From Siphonodentalium dalli (taxonomy: Eukaryota; Mollusca; Scaphopoda; Gadilida; Siphonodentaliidae), in assembly GCA_032622095.1 (NCBI GenBank), contig CP136069.1, forward strand, positions 103,568,278 to 103,632,277: a stretch of 64,000 nt of DNA, written 5' to 3'. The notes beneath the pieces are model-generated. The model had not been told where the DNA came from. It saw only the letters and a program-made list of their open reading frames with translations, and did not search any database. Shown in pieces: positions 13,701 through 24,244 of the stretch (its first letter is position 1; the number at the start of each line of letters is the position of its first letter). Made by a program: the position numbers and the translations under genes.

Positions 13701-16700
13701 TATGTTTAAGACGCTCACATAGAGCAAATCCAGCTGTTGCGCTTCGTCTAGGAGAAGATCGGGACACAAGCACTTTCTACACATGGACTTTATTAGTACA
13801 TTTTTCGATGTGTTATAACTTGGTCATTTCTCACCCGATTTACAAAATTCTTTCACGAGTAGCATCAGTACATCGTATAGATACCCGACAGTAAAAATGG
13901 TTGGAATCGGTGACAAGAAAAAAATTGACAAAGTTTGCACCCCTCCCCGGGTCAACAAATTGTTTTCGGACCTTGGTGAAAATTTCCCCGATTCGTGGCC
14001 TTTCGTTAGTTAACACGATTACGAGAACCGAATTCAGCTGCTTGACTTCTTACAGGAGAAAATCTCCGCACAAACTTTTTCCAAATTTTTTGTTTAAGGG
14101 CCATAACTCTGGTAAGCAAGTTAGGACGCCAACCTAAATGTCCCGAGTCGCTGTAGGTCGGCAAGGTACACATACCTACCAAATTTCAATGTTTTATCTT
14201 TTAAACTTTCTGAGATATAAGGGTTACAAAATATATTAAGAATAAATAATAATAATAGTGAAAAATAAAAAATTGAATAACAATATACTTCCATATTAAA
14301 ATATGAAAGTATAATAAGGGAATCGTTCGGAATTGATTGGAATGTCGATAGTATGGTTTATTGACATTTCTGTGTTCAGTTGGAACGTTCTGGTGTGACC
14401 CCCACCCATGCCTCGAAATTTGATGACGCGGGTAGAAAAGTCGCCATATATCGGCCAATTTTCGAGATATCGAGCTAATATTTGCGCCATTGTGTCCGTA
14501 TTTATGCCCCTATAATATTTACCAGGGTTTTGGTGAGGTATTGCGCCGATATTTTACTATGTAGGCCAATATGTATGTTGTTCAGTTTATACTTTTCGAA
14601 TATCTCTCGCCTCTATCGACATACTGCGGCAAGTGGGTAATCGTTTAGAAGTACTAGAAATTCCCCATCGAATGACACCAAACACGTGACGATTGGTTGA
14701 AGGAATTTAAATTCATAGTGCATTTTATGTAAACTTGAAAAAAAGGAAGGGGCCACAATTTCTACATTTCTCAACCGATTCATAAAATTCACTCATAATG
14801 ACACTCAGTACATCTTATAGATACTTCACAACAAGTTTAGTTCAAATCAGCGACAAGAATTTTTTTTACAACTTTTGCCCCTCCCCTAGCCCGGAAAAAA
14901 TTGAGCCGACCTTTGTCAAAATGTCCTGGTTTGGTCTTCTGTCTATGTTTAAGACGCTCACATAGAGCAAATCCAGCTGTTGCGCTTCGTCTAGGAGAAG
15001 ATCGGGACACAAGCACTTTCTACACATGGACTTTATTAGTACATTTTTCGATGTGTTATAACTTGGTCATTTCTCACCCGATTTACAAAATTCTTTCACG
15101 AGTAGCATCAGTACATCGTATAGATACCCGACAGTAAAAATGGTTGGAATCGGTGACAAGAAAAAAATTGACAAAGTTTGCACCCCTCCCCGGGTCAACA
15201 AATTGTTTTCGGACCTTGGTGAAAATTTCCCCGATTCGTGGCCTTTCGTTAGTTAACACGATTACGAGAACCGAATTCAGCTGCTTGACTTCTTACAGGA
15301 GAAAATCTCCGCACAAACTTTTTCCAAATTTTTTGTTTAAGGGCCATAACTCTGGTAAGCAAGTTAGGACGCCAACCTAAATGTCCCGAGTCGCTGTAGG
15401 TCGGCAAGGTACACATACCTACCAAATTTCAATGTTTTATCTTTTAAACTTTCTGAGATATAAGGGTTACAAAATATATTAAGAATAAATAATAATAATA
15501 GTGAAAAATAAAAAATTGAATAACAATATACTTCCATATTAAAATATGAAAGTATAATAAGGGAATCGTTCGGAATTGATTGGAATGTCGATAGTATGGT
15601 TTATTGACATTTCTGTGTTCAGTTGGAACGTTCTGGTGTGACCCCCACCCATGCCTCGAAATTTGATGACGCGGGTAGAAAAGTCGCCATATATCGGCCA
15701 ATTTTCGAGATATCGAGCTAATATTTGCGCCATTGTGTCCGTATTTATGCCCCTATAATATTTACCAGGGTTTTGGTGAGGTATTGCGCCGATATTTTAC
15801 TATGTAGGCCAATATGTATGTTGTTCAGTTTATACTTTTCGAATATCTCTCGCCTCTATCGACATACTGCGGCAAGTGGGTAATCGTTTAGAAGTACTAG
15901 AAATTCCCCATCGAATGACACCAAACACGTGACGATTGGTTGAAGGAATTTAAATTCATAGTGCATTTTATGTAAACTTGAAAAAAAGGAAGGGGCCACA
16001 ATTTCTACATTTCTCAACCGATTCATAAAATTCACTCATAATGACACTCAGTACATCTTATAGATACTTCACAACAAGTTTAGTTCAAATCAGCGACAAG
16101 AATTTTTTTTACAACTTTTGCCCCTCCCCTAGCCCGGAAAAAATTGAGCCGACCTTTGTCAAAATGTCCTGGTTTGGTCTTCTGTCTATGTTTAAGACGC
16201 TCACATAGAGCAAATCCAGCTGTTGCGCTTCGTCTAGGAGAAAATCGGGACACAAGCACTTTCTACACATGGACTTTATTAGTACATTTTTCGATGTGTT
16301 ATAACTTGGTCATTTCTCACCCGATTTACAAAATTCTTTCACGAGTAGCATCAGTACATCGTATAGATACCCGACAGTAAAAATGGTTGGAATCGGTGAC
16401 AATAAAAAAAAATTGACAAAGTTTGCACCCCTCCCCGGGTCAACAAATTGTTTTCGGACCTTGGTGAAAATTTCCCCGATTCGTGGCCTTTCGTTAGTTA
16501 ACACGATTACGAGAACCGAATTCAGCTGCTTGACTTCTTACAGGAGAAAATCTCCGCACAAACTTTTTCCAAATTTTTTGTTTAAGGGCCATAACTCTGG
16601 TAAGCAAGTTAGGACACCAACCTAAATGTCCCGAGTCGCTGTAGGTCGGCAAGGTACACATACCTACCAAATTTCAATGTTTTATCTTTTAAACTTTCTG

Positions 16701-19700
16701 AGATATAAGGGTTACAAAATATATTAAGAATAAATAATAATAATAGTGAAAAATAAAAAATTGAATAACAATATACTTCCATATTAAAATATGAAAGTAT
16801 AATAAGGGAATCGTTCGGAATTGATTGGAATGTCGATAGTATGGTTTATTGACATTTCTGTGTTCAGTTGGAACGTTCTGGTGTGACCCCCACCCATGCC
16901 TCGAAATTTGATGACGCGGGTAGAAAAGTCGCCATATATCGGCCAATTTTCGAGATATCGAGCTAATATTTGCGCCATTGTGTCCGTATTTTATGCCCCT
17001 ATAATATTTACCAGGGTTTTGGTGAGGTATTGCGCCGATATTTTACTATGTAGGCCAATATGTATGTTGTTCAGTTTATACTTTTCGAATATCTCTCGCC
17101 TCTATCGACATACTGCGGCAAGTGGGTAATCGTTTAGAAGTACTAGAAATTCCCCATCGAATGACACCAAACACGTGACGATTGGTTGAAGGAATTTAAA
17201 TTCATAGTGCATTTTATGTAAACTTGAAAAAAAGGAAGGGGCCACAATTTCTACATTTCTCAACCGATTCATAAAATTCACTCATAATGACACTCAGTAC
17301 ATCTTATAGATACTTCACAACAAGTTTAGTTCAAATCAGCGACAAGAATTTTTTTTACAACTTTTGCCCCTCCCCTAGCCCGGAAAAAATTGAGCCGACC
17401 TTTGTCAAAATGTCCTGGTTTGGTCTTCTGTCTATGTTTAAGACGCTCACATAGAGCAAATCCAGCTGTTGCGCTTCGTCTAGGAGAAGATCGGGACACA
17501 AGCACTTTCTACACATGGACTTTATTAGTACATTTTTCGATGTGTTATAACTTGGTCATTTCTCACCCGATTTACAAAATTCTTTCACGAGTAGCATCAG
17601 TACATCGTATAGATACCCGACAGTAAAAATGGTTGGAATCGGTGACAAGAAAAAAATTGACAAAGTTTGCACCCCTCCCCGGGTCAACAAATTGTTTTCG
17701 GACCTTGGTGAAAATTTCCCCGATTCGTGGCCTTTCGTTAGTTAACACGATTACGAGAACCGAATTCAGCTGCTTGACTTCTTACAGGAGAAAATCTCCG
17801 CACAAACTTTTTCCAAATTTTTTGTTTAAGGGCCATAACTCTGGTAAGCAAGTTAGGACGCCAACCTAAATGTCCCGAGTCGCTGTAGGTCGGCAAGATA
17901 CACATACCTACCAAATTTCAATGTTTTATCTTTTAAACTTTCTGAGATATAAGGGTTACAAAATATATTAAGAATAAATAATAATAATAGTGAAAAATAA
18001 AAAATTGAATAACAATATACTTCCATATTAAAATATGAAAGTATAATAAGGGAATCGTTCGGAATTGATTGGAATGTCGATAGTATGGTTTATTGACATT
18101 TCTGTGTTCAGTTGGAACGTTCTGGTGTGACCCCCACCCATGCCTCGAAATTTGATGACGCGGGTAGAAAAGTCGCCATATATCGGCCAATTTTCGAGAT
18201 ATCGAGCTAATATTTGCGCCATTGTGTCCGTATTTATGCCCCTATAATATTTACCAGGGTTTTGGTGAGGTATTGCGCCGATATTTTACTATGTAGGCCA
18301 ATATGTATGTTGTTCAGTTTATACTTTTCGAATATCTCTCGCCTCTATCGACATACTGCGGCAAGTGGGTAATCGTTTAGAAGTACTAGAAATTCCCCAT
18401 CGAATGACACCAAACACGTGACGATTGGTTGAAGGAATTTAAATTCATAGTGCATTTTATGTAAACTTGAAAAAAAGGAAGGGGCCACAATTTCTACATT
18501 TCTCAACCGATTCATAAAATTCACTCATAATGACACTCAGTACATCTTATAGATACTTCACAACAAGTTTAGTTCAAATCAGCGACAAGAATTTTTTTTA
18601 CAACTTTTGCCCCTCCCCTAGCCCGGAAAAAATTGAGCCGACCTTTGTCAAAATGTCCTGGTTTGGTCTTCTGTCTATGTTTAAGACGCTCACATAGAGC
18701 AAATCCAGCTGTTGCGCTTCGTCTAGGAGAAGATCGGGACACAAGCACTTTCTACACATGGACTTTATTAGTACATTTTTCGATGTGTTATAACTTGGTC
18801 ATTTCTCACCCGATTTACAAAATTCTTTCACGAGTAGCATCAGTACATCGTATAGATACCCGACAGTAAAAATGGTTGGAATCGGTGACAATAAAAAAAA
18901 ATTGACAAAGTTTGCACCCCTCCCCGGGTCAACAAATTGTTTTCGGACCTTGGTGAAAATTTCCCCGATTCGTGGCCTTTCGTTAGTTAACACGATTACG
19001 AGAACCGAATTCAGCTGCTTGACTTCTTACAGGAGAAAATCTCCGCACAAACTTTTTCCAAATTTTTTGTTTAAGGGCCATAACTCTGGTAAGCAAGTTA
19101 GGACGCCAACCTAAATGTCCCGAGTCGCTGTAGGTCGGCAAGGTACACATACCTACCAAATTTCAATGTTTTATCTTTTAAACTTTCTGAGATATAAGGG
19201 TTACAAAATATATTAAGAATAAATAATAATAATAGTGAAAAATAAAAAATTGAATAACAATATACTTCCATATTAAAATATGAAAGTATAATAAGGGAAT
19301 CGTTCGGAATTGATTGGAATGTCGATAGTATGGTTTATTGACATTTCTGTGTTCAGTTGGAACGTTCTGGTGTGACCCCCACCCATGCCTCGAAATTTGA
19401 TGACGCGGGTAGAAAAGTCGCCATATATCGGCCAATTTTCGAGATATCGAGCTAATATTTGCGCCATTGTGTCCGTATTTATGCCCCTATAATATTTACC
19501 AGGGTTTTGGTGAGGTATTGCGCCGATATTTTACTATGTAGGCCAATATGTATGTTGTTCAGTTTATACTTTTCGAATATCTCTCGCCTCTATCGACATA
19601 CTGCGGCAAGTGGGTAATCGTTTAGAAGTACTAGAAATTCCCCATCGAATGACACCAAACACGTGACGATTGGTTGAAGGAATTTAAATTCATAGTGCAT

Positions 19701-20471
19701 TTTATGTAAACTTGAAAAAAAGGAAGGGGCCACAATTTCTACATTTCTCAACCGATTCATAAAATTCACTCATAATGACACTCAGTACATCTTATAGATA
19801 CTTCACAACAAGTTTAGTTCAAATCAGCGACAAGAATTTTTTTTACAACTTTTGCCCCTCCCCTAGCCCGGAAAAAATTGAGCCGACCTTTGTCAAAATG
19901 TCCTGGTTTGGTCTTCTGTCTATGTTTAAGACGCTCACATAGAGCAAATCCAGCTGTTGCGCTTCGTCTAGGAGAAGATCGGGACACAAGCACTTTCTAC
20001 ACATGGACTTTATTAGTACATTTTTCGATGTGTTATAACTTGGTCATTTCTCACCCGATTTACAAAATTCTTTCACGAGTAGCATCAGTACATCGTATAG
20101 ATACCCGACAGTAAAAATGGTTGGAATCGGTGACAAGAAAAAATTGACAAAGTTTGCACCCCTCCCCGGGTCAACAAATTGTTTTCGGACCTTGGTGAAA
20201 ATTTCCCCGATTCGTGGCCTTTCGTTAGTTAACACGATTACGAGAACCGAATTCAGCTGCTTGACTTCTTACAGGAGAAAATCTCCGCACAAACTTTTTC
20301 CAAATTTTTTGTTTAAGGGCCATAACTCTGGTAAGCAAGTTAGGACACCAACCTAAATGTCCCGAGTCGCTGTAGGTCGGCAAGGTACACATACCTACCA
20401 AATTTCAATGTTTTATCTTTTAAACTTTCTGAGATATAAGGGTTACAAAATATATTAAGAATAAATAATAA
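4770..20471. repeat. S1 satellite, block A: ~12.6 tandem 1,243-bp monomers
   Basis: Direct head-to-tail repeats. Equivalent points lie at 4955, 6197, 7440, 8686, 9929, 11172, 12415, 13658, 14901, 16144, 17390, 18633 and 19878, giving a period of 1,242-1,246 bp. Length differences trace to homopolymers ('cgtattt(t)atg' and the A run after 'ggtgacaa'). Copies differ by only a handful of bases. Each monomer has one hairpin (for example 5580-5609, 6823-6852) and two diverged ~303-bp halves (6071-6373 and 6374-about 6650 share 'ccgatt.a.aaaattc.', 'tatagatac', 'cccctccc', 'tgtc/gtgaaaat'). Open frames of 60-85 codons recur in every copy simply because the copies are identical; no protein family is recognised. 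The leftmost copy carries private variants. Confidence 0.95.
5580..5609. repeat. S1 monomer hairpin (representative copy)
   Basis: 'tatacttccatatt', 'aa', 'aatatgaaagtata': a 14-bp stem with one mismatch (gaaag where the perfect form has ggaag). It recurs once per monomer through both S1 blocks. It is preceded by an (aat)n run and followed by 'ataagggaatcg'. Confidence 0.85.
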
Positions 20472-20725
20472 CTAGAGGTCAGATTCCATGGAATCAGATA
20501 TACTTCCATGGTATCCCATTCCATCCCATGTGAGTGTTATGCGTATATGTGTATTCCTCTTCATGCGAATGCATATTGGTGCTTAATGATCCGATGGTGG
20601 ACTTGCATTGACATTTCTAAATAATAAATATACTCCAAAGGTTTATGTCATGATGATTAATGACTGTCTAATGCATCATGGTCCTGACCAACTGAGTCAC
20701 CATTCACCCAGCCAATCAGTTCATT
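20472..20725. repeat. S1 terminal module, block A end
   Basis: After 'ataaataata' the array stops and a ~250-bp sequence begins 'actagaggtc'. It aligns with 51051-51320, which follows block B: both carry a short palindrome, 'cagatatacttccatggtat', 'cctcttcatgcgaatgcata', 'tgacatttctaaataa', 'ccaaaggtttatgtcat' and 'ctgaccaactga'. Here the palindrome is 'gattccatggaatc' (20482-20495). The final S1 hairpin present at the block B end is missing here. Several 'ttccat' repeats follow. Inferred to be the 3' end of an element whose core is the array. Confidence 0.75.
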
Positions 20726-21189
20726 TGTATTCAGTAGGGATACATTTTATGGCTAATTATATCCGCTCCCCTGGATGCCCAAATCCTGTTCAACGGTCAC
20801 GAAATTTGGTGTGCCTGATTATAGAGTAATTGGCATGTATATATATCAAAAGGGTGCAAATCATATTAATGTAAAATAACTCCGTTATATCGCATTTAGT
20901 GGATAGTACTTTCAGTTTCGGATTCAGAATTTTTCGTTTTAATGGAAGAGGAAAGACCGCTTATCAATTAATTCAGAGCGTCACCGCCACACTATACCCA
21001 TTAACGTCTTTGTAATAGAGTTAACAGTAATCAAGATATAACTATATCACAATCGATAATGTCATCTGAGTGCTTACCCGTCCGTTTTAAAACTAATGGT
21101 GATCGTATATATACTACCAAACACATGCTTTGTTCAAAATATAAAACACTATATTGAGTAGATTCGCGATTTTCCATTTTCCATTTTCC
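20726..21189. other. AT-rich spacer, little recognised
   Basis: No repeat family or coding remnant was identified apart from three tandem copies of 'ttttcca' at 21171-21191. It separates the terminal module from the right R357 cluster. Confidence 0.5.
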
Positions 21190-21655
21190 ACTGTCCTCGG
21201 GCAGGTTACTTTCATGGTAGAGCAGTAAATCTTTGGGGGCGTATCTATGGTATATCGTTATACCTGCTCGTGCATTAGCTTGCTCCTTGATAAACCCGTT
21301 TGAATTTGGCATCAAAAATAGTGCGGTTGAATTTGAGTAATATATTTCACCCGTTAACAATGTTACGCGCTACCAGGATTAAACGGTCCACTCTAAAACT
21401 TATACAATCGTTCGAAAGTTGCACCTGGATACTGCTGACCACGTCAACAAATTTTTGTCTCAAAGTTTGATTTTTTAAGTAATTTTCCACATTTGTTTCC
21501 GGTGGAATTTGCCAAGTCTGAACCCACCCGACGCAAGCTCTCCGCTGAGCATACATCTTGGAGGCGTACCTACAGTATACCGACGTGCATGCTCCTGCAT
21601 TAAACTAGATCTTTATTAGCACGTTTGGATTTGGGGCTACAATTAGGTTAGTGAT
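21190..21655. repeat. R357 degenerate tandem repeat, right cluster
   Basis: Two copies of the 'ctgctc.tgcatta' anchor at 21262 and 21587 (spacing 325 bp), with 'gtcaacaaatttttgtctc', 'ggtggaatttgcc' and 'ctgaacccac' phrases matching the left cluster at 0.6-1.56 kb. The same family lies on both sides of S1 block A. Confidence 0.65.
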
Positions 21656-21660
21656 AGACT

Positions 21661-22141
21661 ACTTAAAGGTACTCAACCCGATAAAACTCCTCTCAATTAC
21701 TATTTCAATGGCTTCGGGGGTCAAAAATATTTGATTCGAGTCGAGGAAGTCACCCATCAAAGCTCAGATTTGTTAGATATCGATTTTAGAAATCTATTAT
21801 TTTTCATTATCGGGAATACTATCTGGCCCAGAACTCAGTCACAATTGCGTTAAAATTACCACTTGATTTTAGAGTTATTCATCCTTGTCTGTTTGAATAG
21901 ATTTGGAGTACACATCCAGAGCAGATTACGGCAGTTATTAGTACTCATCTCGAGAACATAACAAATTTGAAAAATCAATATCTAATAACTCTGAGCTTTG
22001 TTTGATGGGTTCCTCGACTCGAATCAAATATTTTTTACCCCCAAAGCCAAAGCAATAGTAATATAGGACCCTCTGATCGGATTGTTGTTGTTGGAATCTG
22101 TTGAGATGGGGACACTCTTTACGGGTTGAGTACCTTTAAGT
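21661..22141. mobile_element. 481-bp inverted-repeat element (MITE-like)
   Basis: The ends are perfect 20-bp inverted repeats: 'acttaaaggtactcaacccg' at 21661-21680 and its reverse complement at 22122-22141. Similarity continues inward, imperfectly, for about 130 bp: 'tttgattcgagtcgagga' on the left answers 'tcctcgactcgaatcaaa' on the right, and 'atcaaagctcag' answers 'ctgagctttg'. The core is about 180 bp with no coding capacity. No clear target-site duplication beyond a possible TA is visible, so the superfamily is not assigned. Confidence 0.75.
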
Positions 22142-22156
22142 ATAAATATTTATATT

Positions 22157-22600
22157 ATACTAGCAGGGTGACCCGACTTCGTCCGTGCTGTTTTCCCTAT
22201 TGACAATTTTGAAGGTCAAGGTCAGGTCGGGGTCTCGATTTGACCCGTGTAAAACATGCCCACGACAAAATTACCCCTAGGTATCAATTTCATCAAAATC
22301 CCGTCCAATGGCCCGATTTGACATTGAATTGACCATTTTAAAAGTCAAGGTCAGGTCGGGGACACAATTTTACCGGTCAAAAAACGTACCCATTGGTATA
22401 AAATTTCGTGGAAATCCATCCGTTTTACACGATTTGACATTGAATTGACCATTTTTAAAGTCATGGGCAGGTCGGGGTCAAAAACACTCCCCGGACAAAA
22501 GTAACCCTAGATATAAAATTTCGTCGAAATCCGTCCGGCAGTTTTCCCGGACATACCTAACAGACAAACAGACAGAAGTCCCATAATATGTAGTAGATAG
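22157..22600 (+). mobile_element. Small interspersed element with internal sub-repeats
   Basis: Begins 'actagcagggtgacccgac' and ends near 'aacagacaaacagacagaag'. This layout resembles short non-autonomous elements common in invertebrates. Inside are three degenerate ~115-bp units, each with a 'gtcaaggtcaggtcgggg'-type phrase (about 22215, 22348, 22460) and two of them with 'aaaatttcgt.gaaatcc'. No coding capacity was seen. Family assignment is uncertain. Confidence 0.5.
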
Positions 22601-22604
22601 CGTT

Positions 22605-22760
22605 GTCACGAGTAAACCGATCCATCTGAAAATTCGAAAATGGCACTTTAGATGCGCGTGAAAACTACCCATCAGATGTACTCGTCAAAATGTTTTTATC
22701 TCGATGTTTGAATTTGGCCCCTTTGCGATTTTCGGTGGAATTTTGGATTTGGTGGGAAGA
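22605..22760. repeat. R357 fragment
   Basis: 'gtcacgagtaaacc', 'atctcgatgtttgaattt' and 'gcgattttcggtggaattt' match R357 units around 1230-1390. The fragment lies right after the small interspersed element, which may have inserted into an R357 tract. Confidence 0.55.
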
Positions 22761-22904
22761 ATAGGTGCATTTTCCCGTTCCCCGTATAGCGGAAAGGGGT
22801 ATATATAGTCACGCATTTCAATCAGTTTGGATATAAAGTTTAAATATACACAGTTATATGCCTATATATTTAATACTAATATATTTTCTTATAAATTAAC
22901 AGCG

Positions 22905-23003
22905 CAGTGCGTAGCCGAGTTGTGAGAGCGTCCAACCTTCAGTTTGTGTTTTATTGCGACGTGAGTTCGAATCCCGTCAAATTATCTACTATCTTTTTTT
23001 TTT
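22905..23003 (+). pseudogene. tRNA-like relic (pol III box A/box B, T-run)
   Basis: A box-A-like 'tagccgagttgtgagagcg' (22912-22930) and a box-B-like 'gttcgaatcc' (22965-22974) have tRNA-like spacing (53 nt between starts), and a run of ten Ts follows at 22994-23003 as a possible pol III terminator. The acceptor arms (22905-22911 and 22978-22984) do not pair and the T stem is weak, so a functional tRNA is unlikely. A tRNA pseudogene or the head of a tRNA-derived SINE are the two readings. Confidence 0.45.
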
Positions 23004-24244
23004 ATTTTTAACATGTTTTGGTGTATTTTAATCATCAAATACGAATAATACAAAACTAAAGATAATGTAAAGATGCTTTTTATATTCGATAAATAACTAA
23101 AATATAAACGTCGATGTGTTATTGAATCGGATATAAAATAATAAACAAGTGGGTCGGTTTTCGCATATATAACATGAAGCGCGCTTAATGAACGTTCGGT
23201 CCGAAGAATATAATGAGTGATTAACAACAACACACAAATAGTTTGAACGTAATCGAACAGAAAAGAGCGTTCTCTATAAGTAGATTCCTTTATGGTAGGA
23301 ATAATGACCGGTTGTTTCACGTTTGCTTTTTGACAAGACTTAAATGACGGAGTACGAAACTATCAGTGGTGTTTTATTTTGCGAAAGTATAAAATGAGTC
23401 ATTTCCAATTTGGCAGACATATACTCACGGAAAGAATTGAATGTCTATCAGCAGTATACTACGGTTTATAACAATATACAAATTGTTCTTACGAAACTGA
23501 TGATGTTTGCATGTGTCTATGTGTTTATCGTTGTTATCGCAAATGAAATAATTGGCTATACGTCGTCATTACGTTAGTAGAAATATACACCATATAACGA
23601 AGGCTTGTGTGATCAAATTAATGTAATGTTTTTATTTTGTTTGGTTGTATATGATATGCAATGCGTTGAAGATGCGAAAGAAAATACAAAAGTGAAATGC
23701 ACGCACGCAGATAGCTCATGACACACTATACACGATAAAATGATAATTTACCACACACCATGGGCTACACAATTTACGAATAGGTGGGTTTATATTAAAA
23801 TCCAAGTTATTTGCTTTATAACGGCTCCGATATGAACTCATACCAATATACCACTCTGAAAATGATTGTTGGAATTCAACGGGCGTTCTATCGGTTCTCA
23901 GGTAGAGGATTGAGACTGGCCCGCGGTAAGACGGGTGTATTCGAATCGGAGGTAGGTTCCATCCCAGGGGGGATATGGTAGCCGGAGAGGGGAATGACAT
24001 ATTTTTGGCGTATATATAGATAATATATATTATATATATAAGCGGACTTATTTTGAAGAGCTCTTTTCACTTGACTGAGAAAAAATAATGTTCTAAGTCC
24101 AAAAGTTTTGGTTGAACTATTGGAGCCTTTTTCAAAAAGTGAAAACAAAATGAACGACTTTTCTGGGACAGGTCGATTTGGATCCGTTTTGGACTCTGGA
24201 TTTCCCCAAAGTCATCTCCGTTTCGCGTGTAGCATAATATGAAT
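23004..24244. other. Spacer without recognised features
   Basis: AT-rich sequence with an AT dinucleotide-rich patch at about 24009-24040. Minus-strand open frames (such as 22982-23320, 112 codons) start at non-ATG codons and show no family motif. The right edge at 24245 is where S2 begins ('cttcggaggagatgtg'). Confidence 0.5.

Noticed and set aside
22905-22984. Functional tRNA gene
   Set aside because: Acceptor stem does not pair and T stem has mismatches; kept only as a tRNA-like relic.
22982-23320. A 112-codon minus-strand frame with hydrophobic stretches
   Set aside because: GTG start, AT-rich composition, no motif, and no neighbouring gene parts; likely chance.
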